A stretch of 64,000 nt of DNA from Epiperipatus broadwayi (lineage: Eukaryota; Onychophora; Udeonychophora; Euonychophora; Peripatidae), in NCBI GenBank assembly GCA_028023455.1, contig JAQFVV010000181.1, positions 812,001-876,000 of the forward strand. Reading direction: 5' to 3'. The position numbers were made by a program, and so were the translations under genes. The notes below the pieces were generated by a model. That model ran no database searches. It had not been told where the DNA came from and saw only the letters and a list, made by a program, of their open reading frames with translations. This document shows, piece by piece, positions 46,436-57,483 of this stretch (position 1 is the first letter of the stretch; the number at the start of each line of letters is the position of its first letter).

Positions 46436-49400
46436 ACCTATATTGATATAGGCACATATAATTTTATCTAAAATTATATTATTAAAATAATCTTTTGTTA
46501 AAGAAAAACATAAAATTAAATGTTGAAGAGTTTATTCAGTTTGTTTTTGAAAAAGATAAAAATCAAATAGTTTTCTAGTGTTGGTTTTGAAATAAAAGGC
46601 TACAATTGATTGATCAAAAGGGGGGAGGGGAGTCTGGGTTTGAGAAATTAAGCTAAGGGTTACAAAAGGAAGTAAAGAGTTTTTATTAGTATTCGTAAAA
46701 ATATAATTTAAAAAGTTAAAACTTACAAATCTCTTTTCATTCAAGTTTAATTAAAGAAAAAATAATGTTAAAACTAATATATGTGCGTATATATGTGCGA
46801 TTGTCAACAATAGAATAAATGTTATTATAAATAAATGAAAGTTAAAGAAGATTATTATTAAAAAACACGGCAATGGTTATTAATTAAAATATAAAACAAC
46901 TTCTCTGCATGGCTATTACTAATTAAGCAATCGTCCAAAACACGTTTATCAAAGGATCAATTGATAAAGAATTTCGACAACAGATATTTGCCGGAGGATA
47001 TTGAAAAGAAAACACTTCATTGGTATAAATACTGAATATTTTATCGGACAATCAGTTGAGACAGTCAGTTCACAAATTAATTGAGTAGTGCAGTTCAGAA
47101 ATTAATTGAACAGTTAACAAACAAAATGCAGTGTTGAGAAGATCTTGGGAATGCATGTTTATCTCCAGCCCAGATGTCCGAGAAAACAGCAGATCTGCCC
47201 GTGAAATAATGTCAGCTTAACATCTTAGAAAATCTCCGTCAGTATCTATTTGTCTCCGATAGTAATAATCGTGAAAATCAGGAAACTCGGCAAGGAAACA
47301 TCCCAGCCGGCTGGTAAGCATTCATAATGGCAATATCCTCACCGAAAGCAGCCACCAAAGAGAACAAAATTCTACGTCTACAGTCCAAAGCCTAGGTAAA
47401 ACATTTGCTTATTTCATTTATACTGTAATAGCCATTGCATTGCCTTAATTCGTACGAATCTCACAAGAGTCTAATTATATGAACTTTATATCATTCATAA
47501 ATGAACTATTGATATGTGTGATATGTGCATGAGTTAATATGTGTGTGATCCTTATATCAATATTATTAGTCAAAGTAGATAAATTCACAGTGTTCTGTTA
47601 TGAAAATATTCGAGAATATTTAAACTATTTAGAAATGTTAATTTAAAATATGCGTGTGTTTAATAGAATTATAAAATGTTTAAATTTAGTAAATAAATGT
47701 TAGTTAATAAATTATCTTTAAAATTAAACTTTATTTGTCGGTCAATTCTTTTTATCAATTCTTTTACAATTCTTTTTATAAATTCATTTTACAATTCTTT
47801 ATCAAGTCTTTTAACCACTAATTATGTATAATCTATTAGTGATTACAAACAGCTGAGCTATTCATGGATTTAGGCATTGAGTTAGTGGCCATTGCTCAAA
47901 GTGCGTTATTTATTCATCCTTGAATAGATAGCTGGCGCCCGTGTTTATACACAAACAAAAAAAGGTGCTTTGAACTTGGTGTTGAACTCAACAGCCGAGA
48001 AGAAGTTATGTCCTGGAAATGTAATGCTAGTTATATATTTTATAGCTATCGTTTGGGCATACATACTCTCCGAGTATGTTCTTCTCTGCCTAAGAGACCG
48101 GTGTGTCGAATGCACTTATTCGAATACGGTTCAAATGGCTTTACCCAATGTGAGGCCCGATAAAGCCATTTGAACTGTATTTGAATAAGTGCATTCGACA
48201 CACCGGTCTCTTAGGCAGAGAAGAACATACTCGGAGAGTATGTATGCCCAAACGATAGCTATAAAATATATAACTAGCATTACATTTCCAGGATATAACT
48301 TCTTCTCGGCTGTTGAGTTCAACACCAAGTTCAAAGCACCTTTTTTTGTTTGTGTATAAACACGGGCACCAGCTATCTATTCAAGGATGAATAAATAACG
48401 CACTTTGAGCAATGGCCACTAACTCAATGCCTAAATCCATGACTAGCTCAGCTGTTTGTAATCACTAATAGATTATACATAATTAGTGGTTAAAAGACTT
48501 GATAAAGAATTGTAAAAGGAATTTATAAAAAGAATTGTAAAAGAATTGATAAAAAGAATTGACCGACAAATAAAGTTTAATTTTAAAGATAATTTATTAA
48601 CTAACATTTATTTACTAAATTTAAACATTTTATAATTCTATTAAACACACGCTTATTTTAAATTAACATTTCTAAATAGTTTAAATATACTCGAATATTT
48701 TCATAACAGAACAATGTGAATTTATCTACTTTGACTAATAATATTGATATAAGGTTCACACACATATTAACTCATGCACATATCACACATATCAATAGTT
48801 CATTTATGTATGATATAAAGTTCATATAATTAGACTCTTGTGAGATTCATATGAATTAAGGTAATGCAATGGCTATTACAGTATAAACGAAATAAGCAAA
48901 TGTTTTACCTAGGCTTTTGACTGTAGACATAGAATTTTGTTCTCTTTGGTGGCTGCTTTCAGTGAGGATATTTCCATTATGAATGCTTACCAGCCAGCTG
49001 GGATGTTTCCTTCCTGAGTTTCCTGATTTTCACGATTATTACTATCGGAGACAAATAGATACTGACAGAGATTTTCTAAGATGTTAAGCTGACATTATTT
49101 CACGGGCAGATCTGCTGTTTTCTCGGACATCTGGGCTGGAGATAAACGTGCATTCCCAAGATCTTCTTAACACTGCATTTTGTTTGTTAACTGCTCAATT
49201 AATTTCTGAACTGCATTACTCAATTACTTTGTGAACTGACTGTCTCAACTGATTGTCCGATAAAATATTCAGTATTTATACCAATGAAGTGTTTTCTTTT
49301 CAATATCCTCCGGCAAATATCTGTTGTCGAAATTCTTTATCAATTAATCATTTGATAAACATGTTTTGGAAGATTGCTTAATTAGTAATAGCCATGCAGA

Positions 49401-49883
49401 GATATTGTTTTATATTTTAATTAATAACCATGGCCGTGTTTTTTAATAATAATCTTCTTTAACTTTCATTTATTTATAATAACATTTATTCTATTGTTGC
49501 ACATATATATGCACATATATTAGTTTTAACATTATTTTTTCTTTAATTAAACTTGAATGAAAAGAGATTTGTATGTTTTAACTTTTTAAATTATATTTTT
49601 ACGAATACTAATAAAAACTCTTTACTTCCTTTTATAACCCTTAGCTTAATTTCTCAAACCAAGACTCCCCCCCCCCTTTTGATCAATCAATTGTAGCCTT
49701 TTATTTCAAAACCAATGCTAGAAAACTATTTGATTTTTATCTTTTTCAAAAACAAACTGAATAAACTCTTCAACATTTAATTTTATGTTTTTCTTTAACG
49801 AAAGATTATTTTAATAATATAATTTTAGATAAAATTATATGTGCCTATATCAATATAGGTACAATATATATATATATATATAT
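46391..49883. repeat. Giant palindrome, arms about 1.7 kb, loop about 17 nt
   Basis: The arms mirror one another from (TA)n at 46391-46432 and 49862-49883 to a centre at about 48152 (TTCAAATGGCTTTA at 48130-48143, loop, complement at 48161-48174). Outer ends read TGTACCTATATTGATATAGG and its complement. The 47970-48173 plus frame and 48131-48334 minus frame are the same peptide with a few changes, so arms are nearly but not perfectly identical. Within the left arm are TATAAATA (47024-47031) and TGGCGCCCGTG (47933-47943); the latter resembles a lysine-type tRNA primer-binding site, which hints at an LTR plus leader that has been duplicated head to head. A foldback transposon is the alternative. 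No functional protein seen. Confidence 0.85.
47933..47943 (+). promoter_or_regulatory. Possible LTR-retroelement primer-binding site
   Basis: TGGCGCCCGTG begins with TGG, complementary to a tRNA 3' CCA, and shares its first eight bases with lysine-tRNA binding sites. The mirrored copy near 48359-48369 has one change (GGCACC). No gag or pol follows, and the preceding base pair is GC, not the usual CA LTR end, so this stays tentative. Confidence 0.3.
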
Positions 49884-49946
49884 GTAATATACAAATCTAT
49901 ATATATATCAAAATACAGTACAATTTATATAAATTATATTCTTTTA

Positions 49947-49985
49947 GAAGTACTTTCGACTATACACTTTGTAGTCTTTATCAAC
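49947..49985 (-). ncRNA. Family D hammerhead-like motif
   Basis: On the minus strand: TAG, TTGATAA, A, GACTA-caaagtgta-TAGTC, GAAAG, TA, CTT, C. The stem is perfect; helix III pairs A-T and G-C. The core differs from canonical by U3, A8 and one additional A before helix II. Confidence 0.6.
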
Positions 49986-50041
49986 TATATAACGTTGAAT
50001 AATCAAAACGAGACAACCCTTAACAATACCCATAGTTCAAT

Positions 50042-50634
50042 TCAGATTTCCCACAATTCTGTTATCTTAACATTTGATGACTGGTGATTCATTAACATTT
50101 GACGATTTCTTGAAATCAACATAGCCTCTTTTATTTTACGTTTATTATGACAACGTTCAATTTGAATAATTTTCATATTTTTATAATCAAATTTAAATCC
50201 ATATTGACAAGATTTATTATGATCAAATATAACAGATGATGAAGGTTTATTTACATCTGTTCCATATTGATTCTCTTTTTGAATTCTATTATATAAAAGC
50301 ATATGTTCTTTTATTCTCTTCTCAAATGTACACTTAGATTCACCAATGTATTGTACGCCGCATCCACATATCAATCTATATATAATAGAATTTTGATTAA
50401 ACTTTGAATTTTAGAATTATTAAGCAATCTATTTATGTTATTTGTAGAGAAAAAAGCAATATGACACAAACCATTATAAATTTTCCTAATAAACTTGACC
50501 TGCTCATCTGATATAAATGGCATTGAAATCCATTTCATTTTGATATTTTTATTTTTAATTTTATTATAGTGTTGATTTTTAAATCCTTTAATAATATTAG
50601 CAATTGCATTTTTATAATAACCAATTTTCAACAA
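50042..50634 (-). pseudogene. Penelope-like element GIY-YIG endonuclease fragment (minus copy)
   Basis: Two frames, 50371-50634 and 50042-50374, join across a small deletion. The second has ICGCGVQYIGESKCTFEKR then IKEHMLLYNRI: the GIY-YIG-type fold with Q-Y-I-G at the second motif, the catalytic R (in EKRIKEH) and H. Cysteines of the CCHH-type finger (C-G-C-G) precede. The C-terminus reads SSNVKITELWEI, the typical PLE tail. Penelope-like elements carry this nuclease C-terminal to their reverse transcriptase; here the RT is missing. The copy differs from the plus copy by a few residues. Confidence 0.8.
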
Positions 50635-50875
50635 GTCATTAACAAATAAATGTACATTTTTAATTTTATCACTAGAATATTTGCATAATTTTTCATTTCA
50701 AAATAAGAATGATTTCAATCCAGACAGCTTATGGCACATAGGTACATGTGATTCATATGGAATAAAACCTTAATGACTTGTTGAAAATTGGTTATTATAA
50801 AAATGCAATTGCTAATATTATTAAAGGATTTAAAAAAATCAACACTATAATAAAATTAAAAATAAAAATATCAAA

Positions 50876-51391
50876 ATGAAATGGATTTCAATGCCATTTA
50901 TATCAGATGAGCAGGTCAAGTTTATTAGGAAAATTTATAATGGTTTGTGTCATATTGCTTTTTTCTCTACAAATAACATAAATAGATTGCTTAATAATTC
51001 TAAAATTCAAAATTCAAAGTTTAATCAAAATTCTATTATATATAGATTGATATGTGGATGCGGCGTACAATACATTGGTGAATCTAAGTGTATATTTGAG
51101 AAGAGAATAAAAGAACATATGCTTTTATATAATAGAATTCAAAAAGAGAATCAATATGGAACAGATGTAAATAAACCTTCATCATCTGTTATATTTGATC
51201 ATAATATGTCTTGTCAATATGGATTTAAATTTGATTATAAAAATATGAAAATTATTCAAATTGAACGTTGTCATAATAAACGTAAAATAAAAGAGGTTAT
51301 GTTTTTGTTTTTTTTGATTTCAAGAAATCGTCAAATGTTAATGAATCGCCAGTCATCAAATGTTAAGATAACAGAATTGTGGGAAATATGA
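50876..51391 (+). pseudogene. Penelope-like element GIY-YIG endonuclease fragment (plus copy)
   Basis: An uninterrupted 171-codon frame, the longest unambiguous protein-like ORF here. It begins MKWISMPFISDEQVKFIRK, the linker after PLE RT, then CGCGVQYIGESKCIFEKR (about residues 60-78) with the GIY-YIG signature, catalytic arginine and IKEHMLL, an intervening NQYGTDVNKPSSSVIFDHN block, ERCHNKRKIKE with the glutamate region, and ends SSNVKITELWEI before a TGA. Relative to the minus copy it has an insertion of about five residues (MFLFFLI). Whether the first Met is a true start is doubtful because the natural protein would be a fusion to RT. It acts as the nicking nuclease for target-primed reverse transcription in the family. 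No promoter identified. Confidence 0.82.
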
Positions 51392-51447
51392 ATTGAACTA
51401 TGAGTATTGTTAAGGGTTGTCTCATTTTGATTATTCAATGTTATATA

Positions 51448-51486
51448 GTTGATAAAGACTACAAAGTGTATAGTCGAAAGTACTTC
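51448..51486 (+). ncRNA. Family D hammerhead-like motif
   Basis: Same sequence as the minus copy at 49947. It lies 57 bp after the PLE stop codon, so it belongs to the PLE 3' region. Confidence 0.6.
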
Positions 51487-51676
51487 TAAAAGAATATAAT
51501 TTATATAAACTGTGCTGTATTTTGATATATATATATTGATTTGTATATTACATATATTGTGAAACGAATACAGATATCAAACTTTATTTATTATATATAT
51601 ATATATATAACTATTCAAAACAATACAATAATTAATACAGTAACAATATTTTAAACAAATATATACCAATTTAATA

Positions 51677-51712
51677 GAAGTACTTTCAACTATCTATGTA
51701 GTCGTTGTCAAC
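51677..51712 (-). ncRNA. Family D hammerhead-like motif, left arm
   Basis: On the minus strand TTGACAA, C, GACTA-cataga-TAGTT (G-U at the base), GAAAG, TA, CTTC. Confidence 0.55.
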
Positions 51713-51889
51713 TAGACTCAAATTGTATTAGAAAAAACCGTTACAAATGTAAACAAAAGCAATACGTCATACATCAATTTTCCCACAATTCAATAATTTT
51801 TATATTTAATGAATTGTGGGAAAATTGATGTATGACGTATTGCTTTTGTTTACATTTGTAACGGTTTTTTCTAATACAATTTGAGTCTA

Positions 51890-51925
51890 GTTGACAACGA
51901 CTACATAGATAGTTGAAAGTACTTC
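51890..51925 (+). ncRNA. Family D hammerhead-like motif, right arm
   Basis: Identical to the left-arm motif. Outer helix I CAATTT/AAATTG and inner TAG/CTA close around it. Confidence 0.57.
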
Positions 51926-52035
51926 TATTAAATTGGTATATATTTGTTTAAAATATTGTTACTGTATTAATTATTGTATTGTTTTGAATAGTTATATATA
52001 TTTTATTATAATTGGAATACAGACATTGATTAATA

Positions 52036-52037
<2 letters not shown>

Positions 52038-52115
<78 letters not shown>
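52038..52115. repeat. (TA)n microsatellite
   Basis: Nearly 80 bp of uninterrupted TA. Confidence 0.97.
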
Positions 52116-52121
<6 letters not shown>

Positions 52122-52129
52122 ATCATGTT

Positions 52130-52960
52130 CATACAAGTGCATACTTAAATGCTGGAGCAGAAATTCTACAAGTCTAATGTTCATCTAGTGTTTAGATAAG
52201 TCTTGATATTTCTGTTGGATTCCACAATGTTCTTCCAGAATCTGAAGATGATTTAGGTTGAATTTAAACTCTAATTGTCTCCTAAAAAGGTTCTGAAATC
52301 TTAGGCTTTTGTGATGTACTGAATGACATGATTATTACTATATTCTCCTTCAACCCTATTAAATTAACTAGCAATTAATGAACAGTTCAACTGTTACCTT
52401 TGAAGGCTTCTTCTCACATTCTTCTTATTTTATAAGCATCATTTAACATTTTTATTTTTGGCAAAGGTCAGTTAGATCGTGACTTTTTATGATTGATGGT
52501 ATTGAAAAAAAACATTGCTAAAAATATCCATAAGCAAATATTAGTTCAACAAATATATAATTATTTAATTTATATAGAATCCATCTGCTTGATAATCCAA
52601 TATCTTGCACTGTAATTCATATATTTAGGTGATCATAGTTTCCATGTTATCCTTTTGAATTGATTTTTTTGCCAAATTATTTACTTTCAGGTTTAAATGC
52701 TAAGTATATGATTGACTCCAATGTCATTAACAATAAGCACACTACACATACTAGTATAAATTTGACTTATGTGTGTGTATGTTCCATAGTTTGGAGTACA
52801 CTATATGGAAATGAATTTTTGTCTCACTTTTACAAATTCTATCAACTCTGGAAAAACTTCTAGACTGTGACTTTAAATTTTATTAATGTTCACAATCAAG
52901 CATTTCTTGCCATCATCTTAATGACATTTTTCATACTGCATAACACAATTGAAAGATATA
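52130..52960. other. AT-rich DNA, no gene recognised
   Basis: Probably upstream remains of the RTE copy that follows; not provable by eye. Confidence 0.4.
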
Positions 52961-52974
52961 AATTAAAATTCCTT

Positions 52975-53445
52975 ATAGATAGAAGGTTTTTAATAAATGT
53001 GTTTTACCAGTTCTTATTTATGGATCTGAGACTTGGACACTTAATAGAAGACCAATACAAAAAATTCAGACCACTCAAAGAAGTATGGAGAGATGCATGT
53101 TAGGAGTAACAAGAAGAGATTGAAAATGCAATTCATGGATAAGAGAACAGGTGTTACTGACCTCATTGAAAAAATTAAAAGACTGAACTGGAGTTGGGCT
53201 GGACATATTGCTAGAAGAGTTGATAATAGAATGAACAATTAAAATCTTAAACTAGACTCCAAAAGTTTGTAAAAGACCCAGAAAGAGACAACATGTGACA
53301 TGGATGGATGAATAGAAAGTGTGCAGGATGATGTGAAGAAGAGAAGATAAAGATCGGAGAAGATGGATTTAACTTGGCGAGATCTTCATCCTGCAGTGGA
53401 TTGATAATGGTTTGTGATGATGATGATGATGATAGATAAAATTAA
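52975..53445 (+). pseudogene. RTE-type LINE 3' end relic
   Basis: The reading CVLPVLIYGSETWTLN-like (about 52998-53045) is followed by NRRPIQKIQTTQRSMERCML and GVTRRD, then GVTDLIEKIKRLNWSWAGHI, and DLTWRDLHPAVD before a (GAT)n tail (53420-53442). This is the well-known C-terminus of RTE proteins, with frameshifts. Being truncated at its 5' side is typical for LINEs. Confidence 0.87.
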
Positions 53446-53449
53446 TTAA

Positions 53450-54085
53450 TAAAATCACTGCCATGTATAGACATGTATAGTCAGGTTCTGTTAACTGCAT
53501 ATGGTACAATATAAATCATTTTATTGCTAATATGATATTCATGACTTCATTAACTTATGTATCTAAATAGGGATCATGGTATAAGCTATATTAACTGACC
53601 ATGAAAAGCAAATGGAAATGAATCCACAGTCAACTCTTCTCTTAACTCATATGCACGAGCATGGCCAAAAGTAAGTATATGCATTGACAGCAAATCATAG
53701 ATAGTTAGATTATAACAAATATTATTCCATAACATAAACAAATGTACAACTCTGCATTTATTTCTTTAAATCATTCACTAACATTTAGTTATGACTATTC
53801 CGAGTTGTATCTAATATAAGCAAAAAAAGTCTAAATTATTTTTATCAAAATGAACTCTTATTATAGAAAATATATTCTCTTCTTAAGACTTTATTGCATT
53901 TAAAAATAGGATCATAACCAGTTCAAATATTCCACATATTAATATAAATTTTCAAAATGAGTAACTCAGAATATTTTTATCCCACTTTGAAATAATATAC
54001 TAATTCTTTTTGAAAAGATTTTAAAGTGTTTTAAAAATGATAGTAATAAGTGTAAAGATAAAATTATTTTATTTTTTTCAAATAG
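53450..54085. other. AT-rich non-coding DNA
   Basis: Nothing recognised. Confidence 0.5.
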
Positions 54086-54220
54086 AGAATATTTTTAGAA
54101 CAAAATATGTTGCTACGGGGACCAACGGGAGCTTTCTAAAATCATCTGCATTCCAAAAAACACTGGGAAGAATTGTAACTCCTTCACCATCATGTCTTTT
54201 ACTGTATAAAAGTCAATAAA
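54086..54220 (+). CDS. Weak candidate 3'-terminal exon
   Basis: A good acceptor-like site (TTTTATTTTTTTCAAATAG) precedes an open frame reading NIFRTKYVATGTNGSFLKSS and AFQKTLGRIVTPSPSC, ending at TAA (54217-54219) that overlaps AATAAA (54215-54220). G+C content rises locally. I recognise no domain and there is no partner exon, so this might be a fragment of an unrecognised repeat. Confidence 0.22.
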
Positions 54221-54784
54221 ATTTTGTAAGGATTTTAAGATAATGTCATGCATTTTATGAAGTATTAAATCCTCCAGGATGCTTTTCATGATCTTTCCAG
54301 TATCGTAGCTGAATATGGAGCTGTAGGCAAGGAAATGCCTTAAAATTAACCTTAATTCTGCTGATCTATTTATTACTATTTAATTCTAAAGAAATATTTG
54401 ACATTATTTGCTACAAAAGGAAAACACTTAATCTAAAGTGATTATCCCATAGAAATCTACTTCTATAAATTAATCTGTGGATCTACTTATTTTAAATGCT
54501 CAGAAAAAAATTGCAATGGAAACTGTCATTGGAAAACTGCCATGGAATGAACAATAGAGGCTAAAATTTTATATTGTTATAAGACATTAAAATTTAATGA
54601 TTAATGCCACATTTGCACATTTATGGGTACAAAATATATATGTCATCTCGCAAAGCTATTAAGCTAATTAACTGAACTTTCTCTAGCTATTCTCAAATAG
54701 TTATTGTAGGTTACAAAGATTTTATCCCTCTCATGCTTGATTATTATATAAAAATTTTATTGTAAATATATAAATATTATTAAT

Positions 54785-54787
<3 letters not shown>

Positions 54788-54862
<75 letters not shown>
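54788..54862. repeat. (ATC)n-(ATT)n compound microsatellite
   Basis: About ten CAT units followed by about fifteen TAT/ATT units. Confidence 0.97.
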
Positions 54863-55281
54863 GATATTATTATATAATCCTATTCATTAATTAAAGTTAT
54901 TGTCATTGTTGATAATTTTGTTGTTTCTCATTTCTCATTTGAATCAAAGCTGATTATTTATTTAATAAATAATTTAATTATTTGATTATTTAATGTAATA
55001 AAGTATTAAATGGAGGTGGCAACAATCAGAAAATATAATTGAATCTGCATGGAAGCTTGTTTGTATGTGGGTTCAATTTGATCCTTGCTTGTGACTAGTA
55101 TTGACTTGGGAATTAAAAATAAATTGTATGTAGTCACTCTACTATGTACACAGTCACCCATTCATTATTTTTAAATTCCTCTAGACAAAAATTAACTTGA
55201 AAATATTGTATTTTTTTCATTTTATTGTTGACTTGATTATTACCAATTGTCAAAAGGATGATTATTCTTACAATATATATA

Positions 55282-55781
55282 NNNNNNNNNNNNNNNNNNN
55301 NNNNNNNNNNNNNNNNNNNNNNNNNNNNNNNNNNNNNNNNNNNNNNNNNNNNNNNNNNNNNNNNNNNNNNNNNNNNNNNNNNNNNNNNNNNNNNNNNNNN
55401 NNNNNNNNNNNNNNNNNNNNNNNNNNNNNNNNNNNNNNNNNNNNNNNNNNNNNNNNNNNNNNNNNNNNNNNNNNNNNNNNNNNNNNNNNNNNNNNNNNNN
55501 NNNNNNNNNNNNNNNNNNNNNNNNNNNNNNNNNNNNNNNNNNNNNNNNNNNNNNNNNNNNNNNNNNNNNNNNNNNNNNNNNNNNNNNNNNNNNNNNNNNN
55601 NNNNNNNNNNNNNNNNNNNNNNNNNNNNNNNNNNNNNNNNNNNNNNNNNNNNNNNNNNNNNNNNNNNNNNNNNNNNNNNNNNNNNNNNNNNNNNNNNNNN
55701 NNNNNNNNNNNNNNNNNNNNNNNNNNNNNNNNNNNNNNNNNNNNNNNNNNNNNNNNNNNNNNNNNNNNNNNNNNNNNNNNN
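55282..55781. other. Assembly gap of exactly 500 N
   Basis: A round-number N run bordered on both sides by TACAATATATATA. The flanks suggest the assembler failed inside a TA-rich repeat; true length unknown. Confidence 0.99.
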
Positions 55782-55937
55782 TTTTTTACAATATATATAT
55801 ATATATAACAAAAAACAAATTGTGTAACTTGCTTTTAAGCTGGTACTTAAATGTTCACTAGATGGAGCTTACCACTTGCTCCAAACAAGCTTTAATTATA
55901 AGTGCTGAAAGAGAAAGAATTCAAAATCTCTATCAGA

Positions 55938-56002
55938 AAATCCTCATACCCAGACCACATGGTTTTGAGCTTATGGCTCATCTCAGTGAGGAGTTAGGAT
56001 TT
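55938..56002 (-). ncRNA. Hammerhead ribozyme, family C, decayed
   Basis: On the minus strand: outer helix AAATCCT/AGGATTT, inner TCCTCA/TGGGTA (one mismatch), CTGAGAT, helix II GAGC-cataa-GCTC, AAAAC, loop CATGTG, GTC. The core has lost G8-A9 order and G12. Paired head to head with the plus-strand motif at 56074. Confidence 0.62.
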
Positions 56003-56073
56003 CAGACCTTAAATTCCAACTACTAGCAATTTGAAAACTTGAATTTTTCAGACATGTAAAGATTTAGTTTCTA

Positions 56074-56136
56074 GTCTTTCTACTCTTTACTGATGTGAGC
56101 CAACTAGCTCGAAACCATGGTTTAAAGGTTGGAGAC
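56074..56136 (+). ncRNA. Hammerhead ribozyme, family C
   Basis: Outer helix GTCTTT/GGAGAC (two G-U), inner TCTTTA/TAAAGG, core CTGATGT, helix II GAGC-caacta-GCTC, GAAAC, loop CATG, triplet GTT. Only A9 is changed (T). The C-G step before GAAAC is intact here. Confidence 0.7.
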
Positions 56137-57274
56137 AATTTGAAAGAGATATTGAATTCTATCTCTCTCAGCGTTTATGTAAACAAAGCTTGATAGTGGG
56201 CTATTGGTGTATATATATATATATATATATATATGAAGCATTATCAGAGTACATTCATTGTCATGCATTATAATGTTTAGAATAAAAAAATCCTAGCTTT
56301 ACTTAATGATTATATTCTTAAAAATCAAACCAAGGTTACACTACCTATTTAGAAAAAACAATAAAAAATAAAATTATTAATCATAAAAAATCTTGTGATG
56401 GTCCAAAATTCTACAGATTTCTAAAAATATACAAAACAGATACCCCCCATCATCCAATGGTTAGTCATTGAATCTTCCATTCATGTTTTAACTAGATATT
56501 TATCTGACATAATATAACCTACAATTATGTCTATTGAATTGTATATTAGCCATTCTATAGATTTTTCTACTAAAAAAAAATTAAAAATTAATACAAATGA
56601 TATTCTGGTCAGCTTAGACATTACTTTATTATTTATAAATGTCCCAGTTTTCAAAGCTTTTAATGCCATTTCTAAGTATTGAAATTTCCTCAAACCATAT
56701 TATTAAATTAGATAAACATTGCCTTTCAGCATTATGTCATATATTATAGACAATATTATAAACAGACTTTTGGTACTCTGATGGGCTTACCCACTCAGGG
56801 GTATTAGCTGCTTTATTTATGAAATATGTAAAAATTTGTGATTTATAATCTGTACCCTCAAAACCTCTTGTTTTATATATAGATAATACTTTTGAATGGA
56901 AACATAAAAAGAAAAACTGTACAATTTTTTCGCACATTAAAGCAATACACATCCGAATATTAAATTTATAATGAAATAGAGACTGATGGGAAACTTTTTT
57001 TTCATAATGTACTTGTCACCAAGAACCAGAATAACCTTTTATTTTTTTTGTTATCAGAAAATCTACACACAGAGACAGATATCTACAATGTTCATCGCAT
57101 CATCATTCAGCCAGAAATTACATATAATTTTGGGGAAAATTCTATGTTAATATTATATGTACATATAGATGGATTGGAAGACATATGGAAGTTTCAAAAT
57201 TTCAGATTTTCTACTTAATAGTTATCCATGAGATAAAGTGCTGAGCTTGTCCTGGTATTTTTAATCTAATGTTT

Positions 57275-57337
57275 GAATATCCTAGAATCTCATTGAGGAA
57301 GTCAGTAGCAGAAATCAGTCTAGGGTTAGGGATATTC
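57275..57337 (+). ncRNA. Hammerhead-like ribozyme, family B copy 3 (core mutated)
   Basis: Outer helix GAATATCC/GGATATTC is a perfect eight pairs; inner AATCTCA/TAGGGTT has one C-A mismatch. Core TTGAGGA is off consensus; GAAAT, CA, GTC follow. GTAAGAGCTTATTGGAGAGCTC downstream matches the other family B copies. Confidence 0.58.
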
Positions 57338-57483
57338 TGCAAAGCTTGGTAAGAGCTTATTGGAGAGCTCTTTATAATATATATATATATATATATAATG
57401 TCTGTATTTTTCAAAACAATATACATGATTATATAAATATTTATAAATACAGTAATTAGATAATTAGAATTTTTATCCACTTA

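Larger units (their letters stand above)
49885..51558. repeat. Palindrome of two PLE GIY-YIG fragments, tail-outward
   Basis: Sequence from about 49885 mirrors that ending at 51558, with breaks near 50640-50870. The left arm encodes the PLE fragment on the minus strand and the right arm encodes the same protein on the plus strand. Each is followed outward by a family D motif (49947 and 51448) and then a TATATATCAAAATACAG-like block. Confidence 0.85.
51575..52014. mobile_element. Near-perfect palindromic family D element, 440 bp, 9-bp target duplication
   Basis: GAATACAGA lies at 51566-51574 and 52015-52023. Arms of about 185 bp (51604-51795 and 51812-51998) are almost perfect inverted copies around about 51804. 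The inner ends read TGAATTGTGGGAAAA, the DNA for the PLE tail NELWEN, and each arm carries a family D motif. Confidence 0.82.

Noticed and set aside
47933-47943. A complete LTR retrotransposon at the giant palindrome
   Set aside because: A primer-binding-like site is visible, but no gag or pol motif, no polypurine tract and no direct LTR pair, so I kept only a tentative site.
47970-48334. Two nearly identical 67-residue proteins on opposite strands
   Set aside because: They arise from the mirrored arms of the giant palindrome; no family motif and no independent support for translation.
55134-55827. Long open frames of about 190-225 codons
   Set aside because: They consist of translated N bases across the assembly gap.
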